DNA of 64,000 bases from Chionoecetes opilio (GCA_016584305.1 JACEEZ010022980.1:93213-157212); one strand, 5' to 3'; positions 35,283 through 46,884 are shown, counted from the first letter of the stretch. Translations and numbers: made by a program. Notes: a model not told the origin generated them from the letters alone.

Positions 35283-35313
<31 letters not shown>

Positions 35314-36185
35314 AGGAGACATTTTGAAAATGGGGTCATTTTTTATTGAAAATACCAGAAATTTTTTTTTCGGGTCAAAATACCCTAAACCATGTATTAG
35401 TTGACCCCGGGTTTTGCAATTTGTAAGGGAATTATGGGAATTATGTTTTTTGATATTTTCCTTGGGGGCCATTTTTTTTATGCTAATTTTTCAAATTGTT
35501 CAAGGTTGACAGCGAGGGGGGGCCCAAAAAAAATTTTTTAAAATGGGTATATGGGGAAACCAAAACCCCTGAAAAAAAAAATTTAAAACCCAGGACAAGT
35601 GAGCCGGGGGGGGTCCGGTACATGAAAATTTTTTTTACTGGTTTAACACAAATTGATGTTTCGAAAAAAGCCCAATTCATCTCAAAAAAGTGTTACAAGG
35701 CTCCAAGTAACACGATTGATGATACACAATTTGAATTTTTTATATTGTATGTGTATTTTTCCAGTATTCTAGGTGTCAACAAAAGGTTTTTTAGACCAAG
35801 GTTTTCAAAGCTAATATCGAATTTTGTTGTTTAATCAAAATTTAAAAAAAATTATTTATTTATCCTAATCATTAAATTTTTAGATAAAAACAGGCAAAAA
35901 ACCACAACCTATCAAAACTATTTAACTGACAATTATGGATAACATGAATGGCATATTTTGAGCGGGCGGAGCGCAAACAAAGTGCAAATCGCAAAGCCAT
36001 TTTGCCTCCATATAAAATATTTTCGCTTTTCGCAAAACGCCGAAAATTTTCGCCTTTGGAGTTTTCGCTCTCGATATTTTTTTAAAATCCGCAAATGTGC
36101 AAATTAGCAGAAAAACTTTTTCGAGAAAACTCAAATGATAAAATCCAAAAATTAAAGATACGTCAAAATAGCATTTTTTTTTTAA
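35161..36185. other. Degraded AT-rich spacer, nothing recognised
   Basis: Homopolymer-rich. An A run with CACACA lies at about 35,284-35,312. A CGCTTTTCGCAAAACGCC-type phrase near 36,025 resembles the CGAAA-rich segment near 38,930. No protein motif. Confidence 0.4.
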
Positions 36186-36189
36186 GTTT

Positions 36190-36690
36190 TCTTTTTTTTT
36201 AAAAAAGCTGCAGAAAAGAGCAAGCTCATGCCCCTGGTCGGTACCTCCCCCGACCCGGAGGACACCTCAAAAGAAGGTTGTCCGGAGATCAAGGCAAAGG
36301 TGGGCGACCACAACGGCAACGGTTTAAAAACGACGCCCCGGGCCCGGCCCGGCCCGCACCTTTGATACAGAAGGCGGCAAGGAGGCCGTTGTCCCAGGGG
36401 GGGGTGGAGAGGAATGGAGAAGAACTTGCACCCTGGATCCGCTGGACGTCCAGGATAACGTGCCCGTCACCCGACTGTTTCCCATGGAGCCAGGCAATCT
36501 GAGTGACCTGTTCATCCGGGACAACACTCAGTGCCCTCCTCAGCGGCGGGGAGGGCTGTTCACTGGGCTCAGACGTCATGAGGCCGAAGCGTCGAGTTGA
36601 CGGCAAGAACTTCGAGAACTGGTGTTTCCCAAGGGAACATGAAAACCCCCTCAAGGGGCGGGGGGGTGGAGGACAGGTGAAAGAGGAGGG
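36190..36690. other. GC-rich, exon-like segment of unknown identity
   Basis: About 450 bases that are much more GC-rich than the surroundings. The minus strand is open for 121 codons (36,654-36,289), including VTQIAWLHGKQSGDGHVIL. The plus strand has an open piece LDPLDVQDNVPVTRLF near 36,430-36,600. I recognise neither. It could be a host coding exon or part of a GC-rich repeat; I cannot choose the strand. Confidence 0.3.
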
Positions 36691-36699
36691 TAAATTTGT

Positions 36700-37380
36700 G
36701 TAACGCGGGGAAAATTTCGTTAAAAGGGGAAGGGGTGAAGTATTTAAATTTCAAACATCAAAACTAGTAATTTTCCCCCCTCCCATCCTGATTTTTAGTT
36801 AGTAAGAGAGGGTTATATTTTTAAACCATAGTAATTAGCCAGTATCGAAGCGCTTAACTCTTTAAAATTAGAAGCAGCCAGACACTCACTGGGTTTTAAA
36901 TCGCCTTGGGAGGGATATTCTCACCCTTGGAAAAGGATGTGATAAAATGTTTATAGGGTGAGATTTAGGTTGATTTTTTGGTGATTTAGTTTTAAAAAAG
37001 GTAAAAGGAACATGTTTCCAGGGTCCCAAAATAGGACCTGTTTTGGGGGAATGGTGGCCCAAGACGGGCCCAAAGTACAGGTTGGGGGACTGCAAGGATA
37101 CAGCCCGCCTGTGAGGCAGCGGGGGTGGAAAGGGGAAAAAGAAAAAGAGGAGAGGGAACTTTGGACTGTATAGACACATTAGGATAAATAACGACTGACA
37201 ATGTGTGCGTATCGTTTGTGGGGTAAAATGCGACTGAAAATTACAGAGATAACAGATACATTAGAATAACGACTTGAGCACTACGGTGCGTATCGTTTGG
37301 GGGTAGGAAAACAGTAAAAACCTTTTTAAAATCGGGACTGTAAACTCGGAATTTGATGTAACTCGGCATGGCATAGACAA
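36700..37380. other. Nothing recognised
   Basis: AT-rich to mixed sequence without an identifiable gene. Two similar phrases around TAACGACT and GTGCGTATCGTTTG (37,190 and 37,270) suggest a small local duplication. Confidence 0.4.
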
Positions 37381-37700
37381 AGATTTTATTTTTTTTTTTT
37401 TTTACATACACCTATAGCGCGTGAGGCAGTGAGTCAGGGGTGGAAGGTAGGGGCCCCGGGGGGCCCCCTCGAGGGCTGTGATGGTTTGGGCCCCCGCCCG
37501 TGGTGCTGCAGGCAGGATTGTTTTAGTGACGCCGTGATTAGGGCTCATGCCGCCCCGTGCCTCCCCCCTCGCGTCGAAGGTTAGAGTTAAAGGACAGGGG
37601 GTGGTTTTCTTTTGGCCACTGACGGGGCAAAAGATTTCAAGAGGATTTTTTTGGGTCCACTCGGGGTCGAACCACTCTGACCACCTCACCAAAAAGCATC
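37381..37700 (-). mobile_element. SINE family 2, near full length
   Basis: A poly-T run at 37,389-37,405 (the poly(A) tail on minus) is followed by CCTATAGCGCGTGAGGCAG, GAGGGCTGTGATGG and GGCTCATGCCGCC. A tRNA-like head lies at the far end: on the minus strand GGTGGTCAGAGTGG (A box) and GGTTCGACCCC (B box) near 37,665-37,690. Head, body and tail are in the expected order. Confidence 0.8.
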
Positions 37701-38337
37701 TCCCTGGTTTTCACTCGGCATGCATCCTTTTACTTACCTCGGGGATATCGTCATCGCATAAAGTGTATTTTTGTCCTTTTTATCTTTCCTGCAGGTCAGG
37801 CCCCTTCAATTTTATTCCCTTTCCCGTGGAGACAAACCCTTTCTGTGGAGTGAGACTTTAAATACAACTGTTTTGATGTAATCCCCCAAAAACCGTTTAG
37901 ATACGAATCCGTTTTTGTCGAAAAATTTAAAAAGGATTTGGTTTTCTGCTTCAAAAAAAAAACAAACTTGGTAGGAGCCCAAATAAAAATCAAAGCAAAC
38001 ATTGAAACAATATCACAAAGTAGTATAACACACATTTAGCAAAGGTATTGGATTGGGATTCGTAATCCAAGGGCGGGCTTGGACGACAAAAACACGGCTC
38101 AGGCTAAACGTGGTTCCCGACCTTTTCTTTAATTTTCCCCCATTTTACGTGTTTTGGGGGTTTCATCATACATACGTATATCAAGATGTCAGCTCCCTCA
38201 CGCAAGGGTTTTTCCCAGCAGGAAAGGGGAAAGAAATTGAAAAGCCTGAGCTCAGGAAAGGTTTAAAATGCTGGGAAGGAGAGCGGGCCGTCCAGCGTGC
38301 TATTTGGCTGAGTTTGATATCAAATCTGTACGTATTT
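37701..38337. other. Nothing recognised
   Basis: Mixed-composition spacer; short frames on both strands carry no familiar motif. Confidence 0.4.
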
Positions 38338-38455
38338 TCCTTTTTTTTTTTTTTTTTTTTTTCTTTTCCTATCAAGGAGGACATTGCAAAACTCGGCACA
38401 TTGAATAACCGGCAAGGGCCAGAGCCCATATCGGCCCATTATAAGCTTTACGTAC
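38338..38455 (-). repeat. Retroelement 3' tail, second copy
   Basis: T run, then CCTATCAAGGAGGACATTGC, AACTCGGCACATTG and GGGCCAGAGCCC. It is the same segment as 3,849-3,965 with the same tail orientation. Confidence 0.65.
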
Positions 38456-39110
38456 TTAGAATTTAAAGGGGGTTTGTGAATGTACCAAGTTGGGGGAAAT
38501 GAAAGTAAAAAGATAAATATATTTAATTTTAAATTATTAACGGTTGTCTTCAGATCCAACCAGACTTACATTTTTTTACATCTTTTATTTTTATTCTTTT
38601 TTAATTTTTTCCACTTAATGGGGTGGTGGCAGCAGATAACCAGGACTGTGAGACACACTCTTTGTGGGGGACACATTAGTATTGTGTATTTTCATTTTTT
38701 AACTATTTTGTGTTTTTTTTTTGACAGTATTATCTAAATTTTTTTTAAAATTGTGTTTAATAAAGCTTCAAATACTGTAAACATTCAATTTTTAACATTT
38801 TCATTTTTTATTAATTTTAAAATAGAATTTACCGTTTGCAGACTAAAAAATGAGGTTTTCGTTTAATTTTATGTTTGCGCTTTTTTTTTTTTTTTTGCGG
38901 CTAGTTTTTTTTTTCGCTAGAAATTTTCGCTTTTTTCGCTTCGCTTTTTTTTGAGAATTTTTTTTAAAGCGACTGGCTATTGGTCGTCGTTATAATAATC
39001 CTCCTATCCTGCGTGTATACGTGGCAGGTATTGGTAGGGGTGCCTCGCCGCCACCGACGATTTGACACGTGTAGGTAGGATTTGTGCGGCCGGTCGCCGC
39101 CGCTGGCTTA
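38456..39110. other. AT-rich spacer, nothing recognised
   Basis: Includes T runs and a CGCTTTTTTCGCTTCGC phrase near 38,930. No gene. Confidence 0.4.
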
Positions 39111-39117
39111 GATACCA

Positions 39118-39290
39118 GTACACTCCAGACCCTTGCGGGAGTAACATCTCTTATTAAATATATAGTACGTGTCTGTATATATGAGTACACCTCCAGACCC
39201 TTGCGGGAGTAACATCTCTTACTAAATATACGTGCTTGTATATATGAGTACCATTCCAGCTCCCACGGGAATAACATCTCTCTTTAATCG
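39118..39290. repeat. Short tandem repeat, about 66-bp unit, three copies
   Basis: CCTTGCGGGAGTAACATCTC recurs at about 39,130 and 39,198. A diverged third copy (CTCCCACGGGAATAACATCTC) is near 39,259. Each is followed by TTA..AATAT..GTGC/GTCTGTATATATGAGTAC. Confidence 0.75.
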
Positions 39291-39298
39291 TATGTTTT

Positions 39299-39480
39299 GT
39301 TTTTTTTTTTTTTTTTTACACTTGTGCCTATAGCGCCTGTAGGCAGTGGTGACCCAGGGCTCGGATGGTAGGCTCTGGAGGTTCACTTGAGGGCTCTGAT
39401 GGTTGGTCCTCGCCCATGGTGGCGCAGGCAGGATTCTTATAGTGACGCCTGTGATTAGAGTCTCATGTCGCCCCAGCAAA
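39299..39480 (-). mobile_element. SINE family 2, 5'-truncated
   Basis: A poly-T run (39,300-39,316) is followed by GCCTATAGCGCCTGTAGGCAG, GAGGGCTCTGATGGTTGG and GTGATTAGAGTCTCATG. The tRNA-like head is absent: the copy stops at about 39,480, where GC hairpins begin. Confidence 0.8.
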
Positions 39481-39487
39481 CACAAAG

Positions 39488-39607
39488 ACGGAGGGCCTCT
39501 GGAGGCCCTCCGTGTGTCATACCGGCGGCCCGACGGAAGTGTACGACGTAGGGCCGCTGGGGATTTGCTCAGAGGCTCACCGGCGGGCCGCTGGGAGCGG
39601 CCCGCCG
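39488..39607. repeat. Two perfect GC-rich hairpins
   Basis: ACGGAGGGCCTC (39,488-39,499) pairs with GAGGCCCTCCGT (39,502-39,513) around a 2-base loop. CGGCGGGCCGCT (39,581-39,592) pairs with AGCGGCCCGCCG (39,596-39,607) around a 3-base loop. Both stems are perfect over 12 bp. Confidence 0.8.
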
Positions 39608-39667
39608 TAGGGCATATGACCATTTGCCGCTGTTATATTAATTGATTGAGGAATATTTACGGTTACA

Positions 39668-39789
39668 CTTTCTAAGCATATTGCAGATACAGTAATGTTT
39701 TTATGGTTGTTGCACAGCCCATTAGGCGCTTAGACTAATGGACTGTTCAACACCCATCAAAACATTACTATATATACAATATGCTTTAA
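39668..39789. repeat. 122-bp hairpin with about 57-bp arms (MITE-like)
   Basis: The left arm (39,668-39,725) and right arm (39,734-39,789) are inverted copies: TAAGCATATTGCAG, AGTAATGTTTTTATGG and CAGCCCATTAG mirror CTAATGGACTG, CCATCAAAACATTACT and ACAATATGCTTTAAG. The loop is about 8 bases. Confidence 0.8.
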
Positions 39790-40159
39790 GTATAAGCCAA
39801 AATATTTTTGCCGTTATCCAGTAATACGATAAAGAGAACCATAAATCACTTTGGACTTCCAGTTTATTTCATATTAACAACAAAAAATTCCGCATTGGAT
39901 TTACATGGTGGAACAGCCATGAATATCGAGACATTAGTATATCGAGAATATCGAATATCGACATTTAAATAATTTGCAGGCCATACAAAAATACAAAATT
40001 ATGAACTATAAAATTAGATAATTAGATAAAACACTCTAATAAGCAGGATGTCTTTCCTATTTTACTAAGGTCCTATTTTCCTTCCTGTACCTATCCATCC
40101 ACCTTTATATGCCACTATGCTGTCATGCCATCCTGTCTCTATAATATCATACGCCTTGT
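39790..40159. other. Spacer, nothing recognised
   Basis: Contains a short ATATCGAGA/TATCGA repeat near 39,925-39,965. No gene. Confidence 0.4.
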
Positions 40160-40905
40160 TACCATACAACATACTCCTTGAATTTCCCCTTTACCAACAA
40201 CATACTCCTTCAATTCCTCTTTACCATAATACATACTCCTTGGAATTCCTCTTACCATACAACATACTCCTTGAATTCCTCTTTACCATACTACATACTC
40301 CTTGAATTTTTCCTTTTTACCATACTAAATACTCCTTGAATTCCTTTTTACCATACTAAATACTCCTTGAATTTCCCCTTTACCATACTACATACCCTTG
40401 AATTCCTTTTACCATAATAAAATACTCCTTGAATTCCTTTTTACCATACTAAATACTCCTTGAATTCCTTTTTACCATACTAAATACTCCTTGAATTCCT
40501 TTTTACCATACTAAATACTCCTTGAATTCCTTTTTACCATACTAAATACTCCTTGAATTCCTTTTTACCATACTAAATACTCCCGAATTCTTTTACCATA
40601 CTAAATACTCCTTGAATTCCTTTTTACCATACTAATACTCCTTGAATTCCTTTTTACCATACTAAAATATCCTTTAATTCCTTTTACCATACTAAATACT
40701 TCCCTTTAATCCTTTTACCATACTAAATATCCTTTAATTCCTTTTTACCATACTAAATACTCCTTGAATTCCTTTTTACCATACTAAATACTCCTTGAAT
40801 TCCTTTTTACCATAGTAAATACTCCTTGAATTCCTTTTAAACCCTACTAAATACTCTTGAATCCTTTTACCTACTAAATACTTTCCCTTTAATTCCTTTT
40901 AACAT
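40160..40905. repeat. 31-bp minisatellite (about 24 units)
   Basis: The unit ACCATACTAAATACTCC plus TTGAATTCCTTTTT repeats at a 31-bp period (for example 40,443, 40,474 and 40,505). The first units differ (ACATACTCC, and TTTCCCC or TTCCTC). Each intact unit contains an EcoRI-type GAATTC. Confidence 0.95.
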
Positions 40906-40935
40906 AAGGGAGATCTCGCTAGGTCGACTCCACTG

Positions 40936-40975
<40 letters not shown>

Positions 40976-41275
40976 ATATATTATTTATACCTATATATAT
41001 ATTTATATACCTTTTATATATTTTATATTTATATATACCTATATATTATATTTAAAATTAAACCCATATATATATTTATATATACCTAAAATATATATAT
41101 TTATATATCCTATATATATATTTATATATACCTATTATATATTTATAATATATATTTTATATATATAATATAGTATACATATATATTATAATATATATAT
41201 AGATATATATATATATAAAATATAATATATATATATATAATTATATTATTTATATATTATATATACCTTATTTGC
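40936..41275. repeat. AAAT tetranucleotide run and TATATATACC repeats
   Basis: AAAT units at 40,936-40,972, then AT-rich units with recurring CCTATATATAT. Confidence 0.9.
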
Positions 41276-42000
41276 CGCGCATAAGACGCAGTTTTTTCCC
41301 TTAAAAGGAATGCAAAAGTTTCAGCCTGCTCTATGCGGCAATTTAGTTGCATGAGAGGTCAGCAGAGAATGCAGAACAAGCGGTGTGTATACTAAAGGGA
41401 ATTCTGGAGTGTCTTGTAAGCCGTAGTCCACTGAACACAATTAGTCCACGTGTTATCAACATGTAATGCATAAATTCTACGAAAAGGTTGGATTTAAGAG
41501 AAAACAAGAGCTGGGGCAACAAGAATTGCGGTTGTTGACTGCCAAGATGGCCGTCAGATGTAAACATCATCCTAACGCCGTGCTGTCTCCATGGTTAAAA
41601 CGCTTGATATCTCAGTCTCTGCTTCACCTGGATACTTCACTCGGCGACGCCTCGCGCACCACCAACGGTCATTACCACTCAGTCATCCCCGCACCATGGA
41701 AAAGACAAACATCCGCATATATAGTTGTAGCCTTAACCCGCATTCGACTCGGGCCACACAGTGTTGACACAACAGTTGGAAGGAGTGATAGAAGTGAAGG
41801 AGAAAATGGTGATGGAATTTTTCGCTGGAATGAGTATTGTTGATAATGGAATAGTGAATCAAAAGTGTGTTAGTGATTTTTTTAGTGTGAGCGGTGAGAG
41901 TGAAGGTGTAGTATCTTGGGGAGTTGTCACACTAGGAATGCTGCTTGAGTAAGCTCGTGGACGGGGGCCGGGCCCTAAAAGGGGGGGGGATATTATATAT
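41276..42000. other. Possible DNA-transposon end and remnant
   Basis: ATTTGCCGCGCATAAGACGC at about 41,271-41,290 resembles the ends of some pogo/Tigger-type elements (GCCGCGTATAAGACGC). The following 600 bases include a 125-codon frame at 41,466-41,843 that I do not recognise. No inverted mate was found before the foldback element at 42,038. Confidence 0.3.
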
Positions 42001-42037
42001 ATATACCTATATATATACATATATTACCTATATATAC

Positions 42038-43113
42038 TGTCACCGCCAAAAAAGAGTTAGGACAAGAACGGGACGTCTTCAGATTTTTTTTTTTTTTTGG
42101 ACCTTCTCGGTGGTATGTGTTAAAATTCTGGGTGTGTCTTATTATCTGACATCTCACGGGCTGGATGTTAGTCCTCGCAGTGCTCCACCAGTGATCACGC
42201 AGGCTGCCACTAAGGTATGTATGAAGGGGTAGAGGGTTACAATCGGTGCTCCTTGCACCTAAATACCGCCCATCCACCCCACCTTCAATCAAACCCTTCC
42301 CCACGTCCTACACAAACATTTTGCCGCACAATCAAGCCAATTGTTGGTAACGGAGTTTGGTGGAAAAAGAGGTTAGAACGATCTCCGGAAAACGTCAAAG
42401 AAAGACCAAGCAAGCAAGTCTTTGACATTTTCCGAGGTAGTTCTAAACTCTTGTCCCCCAAACTAGTTACCAACTCATCATCTTAGAGCCTGCATGCACC
42501 AGATTGAGACAGCCATTTTGGAGGTTCCATCTCCATGTTATCTGGCTCATGTGGACTTGCCAACACTGTACAAAGTGACATTGCCATACCAGTCGATGAA
42601 GGCCGAGCGGACGAAGACGGAAGACAGAGGAAGGGTAGCGTAAAAGATATATTTTTTTTCAGAACGAGAGGCAGCGACGAAGGCGGCGTACCGTGTCTAC
42701 GTGCGACCTTCGACCGTCGTCGCTGATCTTCGTTCCGAAAAATAACCCCTTTTACGATACCCTTCTCTGTCGTTCGTGCCGACCTTCATCGTGATCGGTA
42801 CGGGCCTCTGTGTGTCTTCTGAATTGATTGATTGTAAGGCAAAATGTTGTTGTAGACTTGGGGAAGGGTTGGATGAAGGTGGGTGATGGGTTCGGTATTA
42901 GGGGCAAAGGAGCAAGTTGTAACCCTCTAACATCATACATTACCTTAGTGCAGCCTGCGTGATCACTGGTGGGAGCCATGCGAGGACTAACATCCAGCCC
43001 AGTGAGATGTCAGATATAAGACAAACCCGAAATTTGTAACACATACACCACCGAGAAGGGCAAAAATTATGAAGAACGTCGTCTGGTCCTAAGTCTTTTT
43101 TAGCGGTGGACAG
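42038..43113. mobile_element. Foldback element, 1,076 bp, inserted in a TA repeat
   Basis: Termini CTGTCACCGCCAAAAAAGAG (left) and, reversed, CTGTCCACCGCTAAAAAAGAC (right) are embedded in TA runs. The arms (42,038-42,340 and about 42,825-43,113) are inverted copies throughout, sharing for example GGTGGTATGTGTTA, GCTGGATGTTAGTCCTCGC and CAGTGATCACGCAGGCTGC. Inside is a second palindrome (42,592-42,793; GATGAAGGCCGAGCG mirrored as GCCGACCTTCATCG) and a third at about 42,382-42,437. There is no transposase, so it is non-autonomous. A TA target site would suit the Tc1/mariner group, but the flanking TA runs hide the exact duplication. Confidence 0.8.
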
Positions 43114-43220
43114 TATATATATATATATATAGATATATATATATATATATATATAAATCTATATATATATATATATATATATATAGATATATATATATAG
43201 ATATATTATATCTATATATA
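43114..43220. repeat. TA microsatellite
   Basis: Nearly pure TATA with GATA/TCTA interruptions. Confidence 0.95.
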
Positions 43221-44371
43221 GAGTATAAATTACTGGACAGGGGTCCTACACTCTAACGTGGTCCCTTCTGCCGCCGTCCTCCATCCTGGTATCTAGCTGT
43301 ACGAAGGCCATTCCTTCAATTGATCTTTTCTATTCTGTAGTGGTTGCAGTCTGACGCGTGATGTCTCGAACAGTTTCTGAAATTAAAGGATTGTTAGTAA
43401 AAAAAAAAATTACTTGTAAAAATAATAGTAATCGCATGGAAGGAATCGTAGTCAGATAACTAAATCTATTTCTATCCAATCTACATTACCAGGCTGACAT
43501 CCCCTTAATGGGTCGCCGAGGACCAAGGCGTCAACAAATACACTCACTGCATCCTTAACAACTATGGTCAACAAAAATACATAACACACATTCCCTCACA
43601 TCTTTGCCTCTGACTTCTACGGATAGAGGACCGATCCTCACCGCACCAACACGCGTGGGTCAGTTTCGCAGCACAACCTGTGATTCCACAGCAGGGCCCG
43701 ACAGCAGAGCTGGTCTATCCCTGCTGCACCACAATAGACCCATCCATCCCTACACCTGGACCAGATCAGCTAGCTGAATCAGACCAGATGCAGAAAAACT
43801 CCAGTCGAGGCCACGTCTCTACTGATGCATTCACAACGGTCTCTATTCACCCTATCATGCACAACACTCTTCCTTGCTCCCACACAGACATCCCCATGCA
43901 TCAACACTTTCTTCACAATGTCCATCCAATCTCAATTCCTTTCTTGCACTTAGCCTCACATCAGATTTAGTCATCTCTTTCACAGCTTTACAAACTTAGA
44001 AAATAGAACTTTTAAAAGAATCTAAATCTACCGCGCTTCTTCTATTATGACAACCTTATCCCCACTCTCTCATGGGGGGAGACCACATATCTCCATTGCT
44101 CCTATCATATTCACTCTCTCTTGCCACTTCCTTTCTCTCAAGTATTCCCAACGTGTCCTTCATGAAAAGGGGGACATTCCTCACGCATCCACAGCATCCA
44201 ATTCCACTTTCTATGTTGATGGCTTTAAAAATATAAAAGCTATAGTCATTGCATAAGAACACATTGGGTGATGACATGAGAAATAACTGGCTAAAGCCAC
44301 GTGTGTATGCATGTATAGCGATATATGCATGATATGACCATACTCATAATACACATACACATGTGGGTTGT
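43221..44371. other. No gene recognised
   Basis: Good-quality unique-looking sequence. The frames at 43,680-43,970 and 44,047-44,256 carry no motif I recognise. Confidence 0.45.
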
Positions 44372-44575
44372 GGGGTTTCCTACGTAAGCAGTGGTTAGCA
44401 CGACTTGCTTCACACCCGATAAATCCTGGGTCGATTCCCCGGGCGGAGCGGAGAAAAGATAGAAGTCTCCTTAAAAACCCGCGGTTCCCTGTCCACCCAG
44501 CATTAATGGGTACCGGATGTTAGCCGGGGGTTGTCTCGCCTCCCGGGGGTGATGGCTTGCCCAACAGATAAGCAC
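44372..44575 (+). mobile_element. tRNA-derived SINE, family 1 (copy b)
   Basis: TACGTAAGCAGTGGTTAGCA (A-box region), GGGTCGATTCCCCGG (B box, 44,428-44,442) and GCGGAGCGGAG, then the body CCTGTCCACCCAGCATTAATGG and GCCTCCCGGGGG. Collinear with copy a at 231-465. The start of the tRNA head is rearranged (GGGGTTTCCTACGTAAGC instead of ACTCCGTGGCGTAG). Confidence 0.85.
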
Positions 44576-44744
44576 AAGGAAGCAAATAAAAATGTAGATA
44601 TTGGAGACAGGATCATACGAGTGAGCTCAGGCCTGTAAAATACAAATAGGTACACATATACACATATTTAATATGTTTATATAATTTATGAAAGAATGAA
44701 AATAAGCGGTTTTACTAGTATAGGCATCAATCCTATTATCAGAC

Positions 44745-44925
44745 AATACTAATAACTAAAGACAATACTAAAAATCTAACAGACAATACTAACAATCTAA
44801 CAGACAATACTAACAATCTAACAGGACAATACTAACAATAACAGACAATACTAAAAATTAATGGACAAGACTAAAAATCTAACAGACAATACTAACATCT
44901 AACAGACATACTAACATCTGGATGA
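44745..44925. repeat. 21-bp minisatellite (about 8 units)
   Basis: The unit GACAATACTAACAATCTAACA recurs from 44,761 at a 21-bp period, degenerating at both ends. Confidence 0.9.
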
Positions 44926-45068
44926 TATAAACAAATAAAAACAATAAATCACGGCTATGTAGAGCATGTTTGCCCAAGTAGAAATTTGATTCACGTGGCT
45001 ACAAAAGAACCTACGTGCTAATGCTTACATCCTGTATAGAAGCTTACTAAACAGAAAAAACTACTTAC

Positions 45069-45225
45069 TGGTGAGCGTTTCCTCAAAACTTCAAGACACC
45101 AAATGCCCTTTGCCCCGTTCCACACCAGTTGTATTGCATGCCAAGGAGCCGACCAGACCCTCCTCATGAGGCCACGGACAGTATCATCAAGTCCTGTCCC
45201 TCCCACCACAGTACAGCTCCCAAAT
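45069..45225 (-). CDS. DUF4806-type exon
   Basis: On the minus strand a textbook acceptor (TTATTTATTTGCAG) precedes a 157-base exon that ends at a GTAAGTAG donor (45,068-45,061). It reads FGSCTVVGGTGLDDTVRGLM then RRVW and, after a one-base shift, MQYNWCGTGQRAFGVLKF. This matches my recollection of DUF4806: an IGGxxxxDxVRxxLRxL helix region, then a LAxxYNWxGxGxKxxF block. DUF4806 occurs in arthropod and vertebrate proteins, many linked to repeats; its biochemical role is not known to me. The shift inside an otherwise well-preserved exon means the gene is decayed or one base is miscalled. Probable earlier exons lie at 47.5, 47.9 and 49.6 kb. Confidence 0.55.
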
Positions 45226-46110
45226 CTGCAAATAAATAATTAAATTGAAATATAAAAAAATCAAGCTCATAATCCATGATAAAAGTAAGGGTGTATGCAT
45301 TCATTGTACAGAAATGATCCATAATTAGAAAGACTGAAACCACTCATGGCCTTATATATATTAGGCATTCAATGTATGAGTTCAATTTTGTAAAAGTTTA
45401 CAGAAAAGACCTTGGAGTTAATAATTCCAAAACAACCTAAAACCAACCACCAATGACGGAGTTAATTAAGAGCTAATAGATTGATAGGTTTTACATTGCA
45501 GAACCTTGGCATATAAATCTGAAAAAAGGCATCCCCAAAATCTATAATGCACTTGTACGACTTCATCTTAAACACTTTGTAAAGTTCTGGTGCCCATATC
45601 ATAAAATAGATATGTGGATAAAGCCAGGAAAGAGTGCAACACAAGTAACACAATTATTTTAGATGCGAACCAAATCATCCGAAGAACAACTTAAAGAACT
45701 CAAACTTTAGCTTAGCCGAACCTGTCTAGAAGCAAATTTAATAAGTTAATAAAATATCTATCACCATTCAAACGTCAACAGGAATAAACGTATTTAACGG
45801 TTGTCAGTAAACGATTCAAATTATATGAAAGGGCTTTAAAACAAACACATATTAACGCATTGTGAGTATTTGAAACATTTCTAACCTCCAATGTTGTCGA
45901 CAGTACTACTATTGCTACGTTAAAAACAGACACTAAGACTAGAAAGCCATCCTCAACCTGCTTACTTCTCACCAACGTAAATCTCCAAGGCCTGCTGTGT
46001 TGTCTTAGCTTATAGAAATTACCCCAAACAGCTTGCAGCGGAGAGAGGTCTGTTGCTTGTTTGCTTTTTCCTGTGGCATATATATAATATAATAGTATGA
46101 TAGTATAACA
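45226..46110. other. Probable intron or spacer, no gene recognised
   Basis: Ordinary sequence between the DUF4806 exon and a TA repeat; no conserved frame. Confidence 0.4.
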
Positions 46111-46119
46111 CACATAGTA

Positions 46120-46125
46120 TACACA

Positions 46126-46162
<37 letters not shown>

Positions 46163-46305
46163 GTATATATAATATCTATCTATATCTAATCATATATACA
46201 CACTATAATATATATATTATCTATTATATATAATATATACACAACTAATATATATATTATTAATATATATATCTCTATAGTATATATATTATACTATATA
46301 CAGAC
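46120..46305. repeat. TA microsatellite
   Basis: TA runs with TC and CA interruptions. Confidence 0.9.
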
Positions 46306-46880
46306 ACACACACGTTTCTCCGTAACTTTGTATTGCCAATACACCTGTCAACATTTATTTCTCTCAACTTTCATTTACTCATGTTACTTTGACCATTAGT
46401 TGTCCTAAAAGCCATTAATAATTATAAATACTACAATAATTGCTTTTAGCATCCCATCCTGCAAAACTTTACCATTTTCTTCTCCCTTTACGTCTTCTTA
46501 ATCTAATCTCCCTTTCATCACACTATACCACACTCCTTCACACTTACACTACCCCTTTTTTCTTTATCCCTAGAGTTCTTCCCCACGCTTCACTTTTATT
46601 TCTTTTCCTCCACAGCACTTCTTTTCATCCAATCATCACCTTTCGTCTTTAGCAGCGCAACACCCTTTCTCCCTACTCCACTATTTCTTCCCCTTGTCCA
46701 CTTTCACACTCCTTCCGAGTAGTAAACACATATACTAATTTACCATTATGAGTGCCTATCATGATTTGCACTAAACAGTATCTGCGACACACAATCTTCT
46801 AAGGACACTCTCATGAGCACCCAAGATGTTCTTCCTTGTGCAATACTAGATAACAGCTACTATTTACAACAGTTGAGAGA
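46306..46880. other. Pyrimidine-rich spacer, no gene recognised
   Basis: C/T-rich on the plus strand around 46,440-46,720; no motif. Confidence 0.4.
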
Positions 46881-46884
46881 GATG

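Noticed and set aside
39488..39607. Bacterial-type terminators
   Set aside because: The stems are strong, but no T run follows and the surrounding DNA is clearly eukaryotic.
40160..40905. CRISPR-like regular repeats
   Set aside because: Units are directly tandem at a 31-bp period with no unique spacers; this is a minisatellite in an animal genome.
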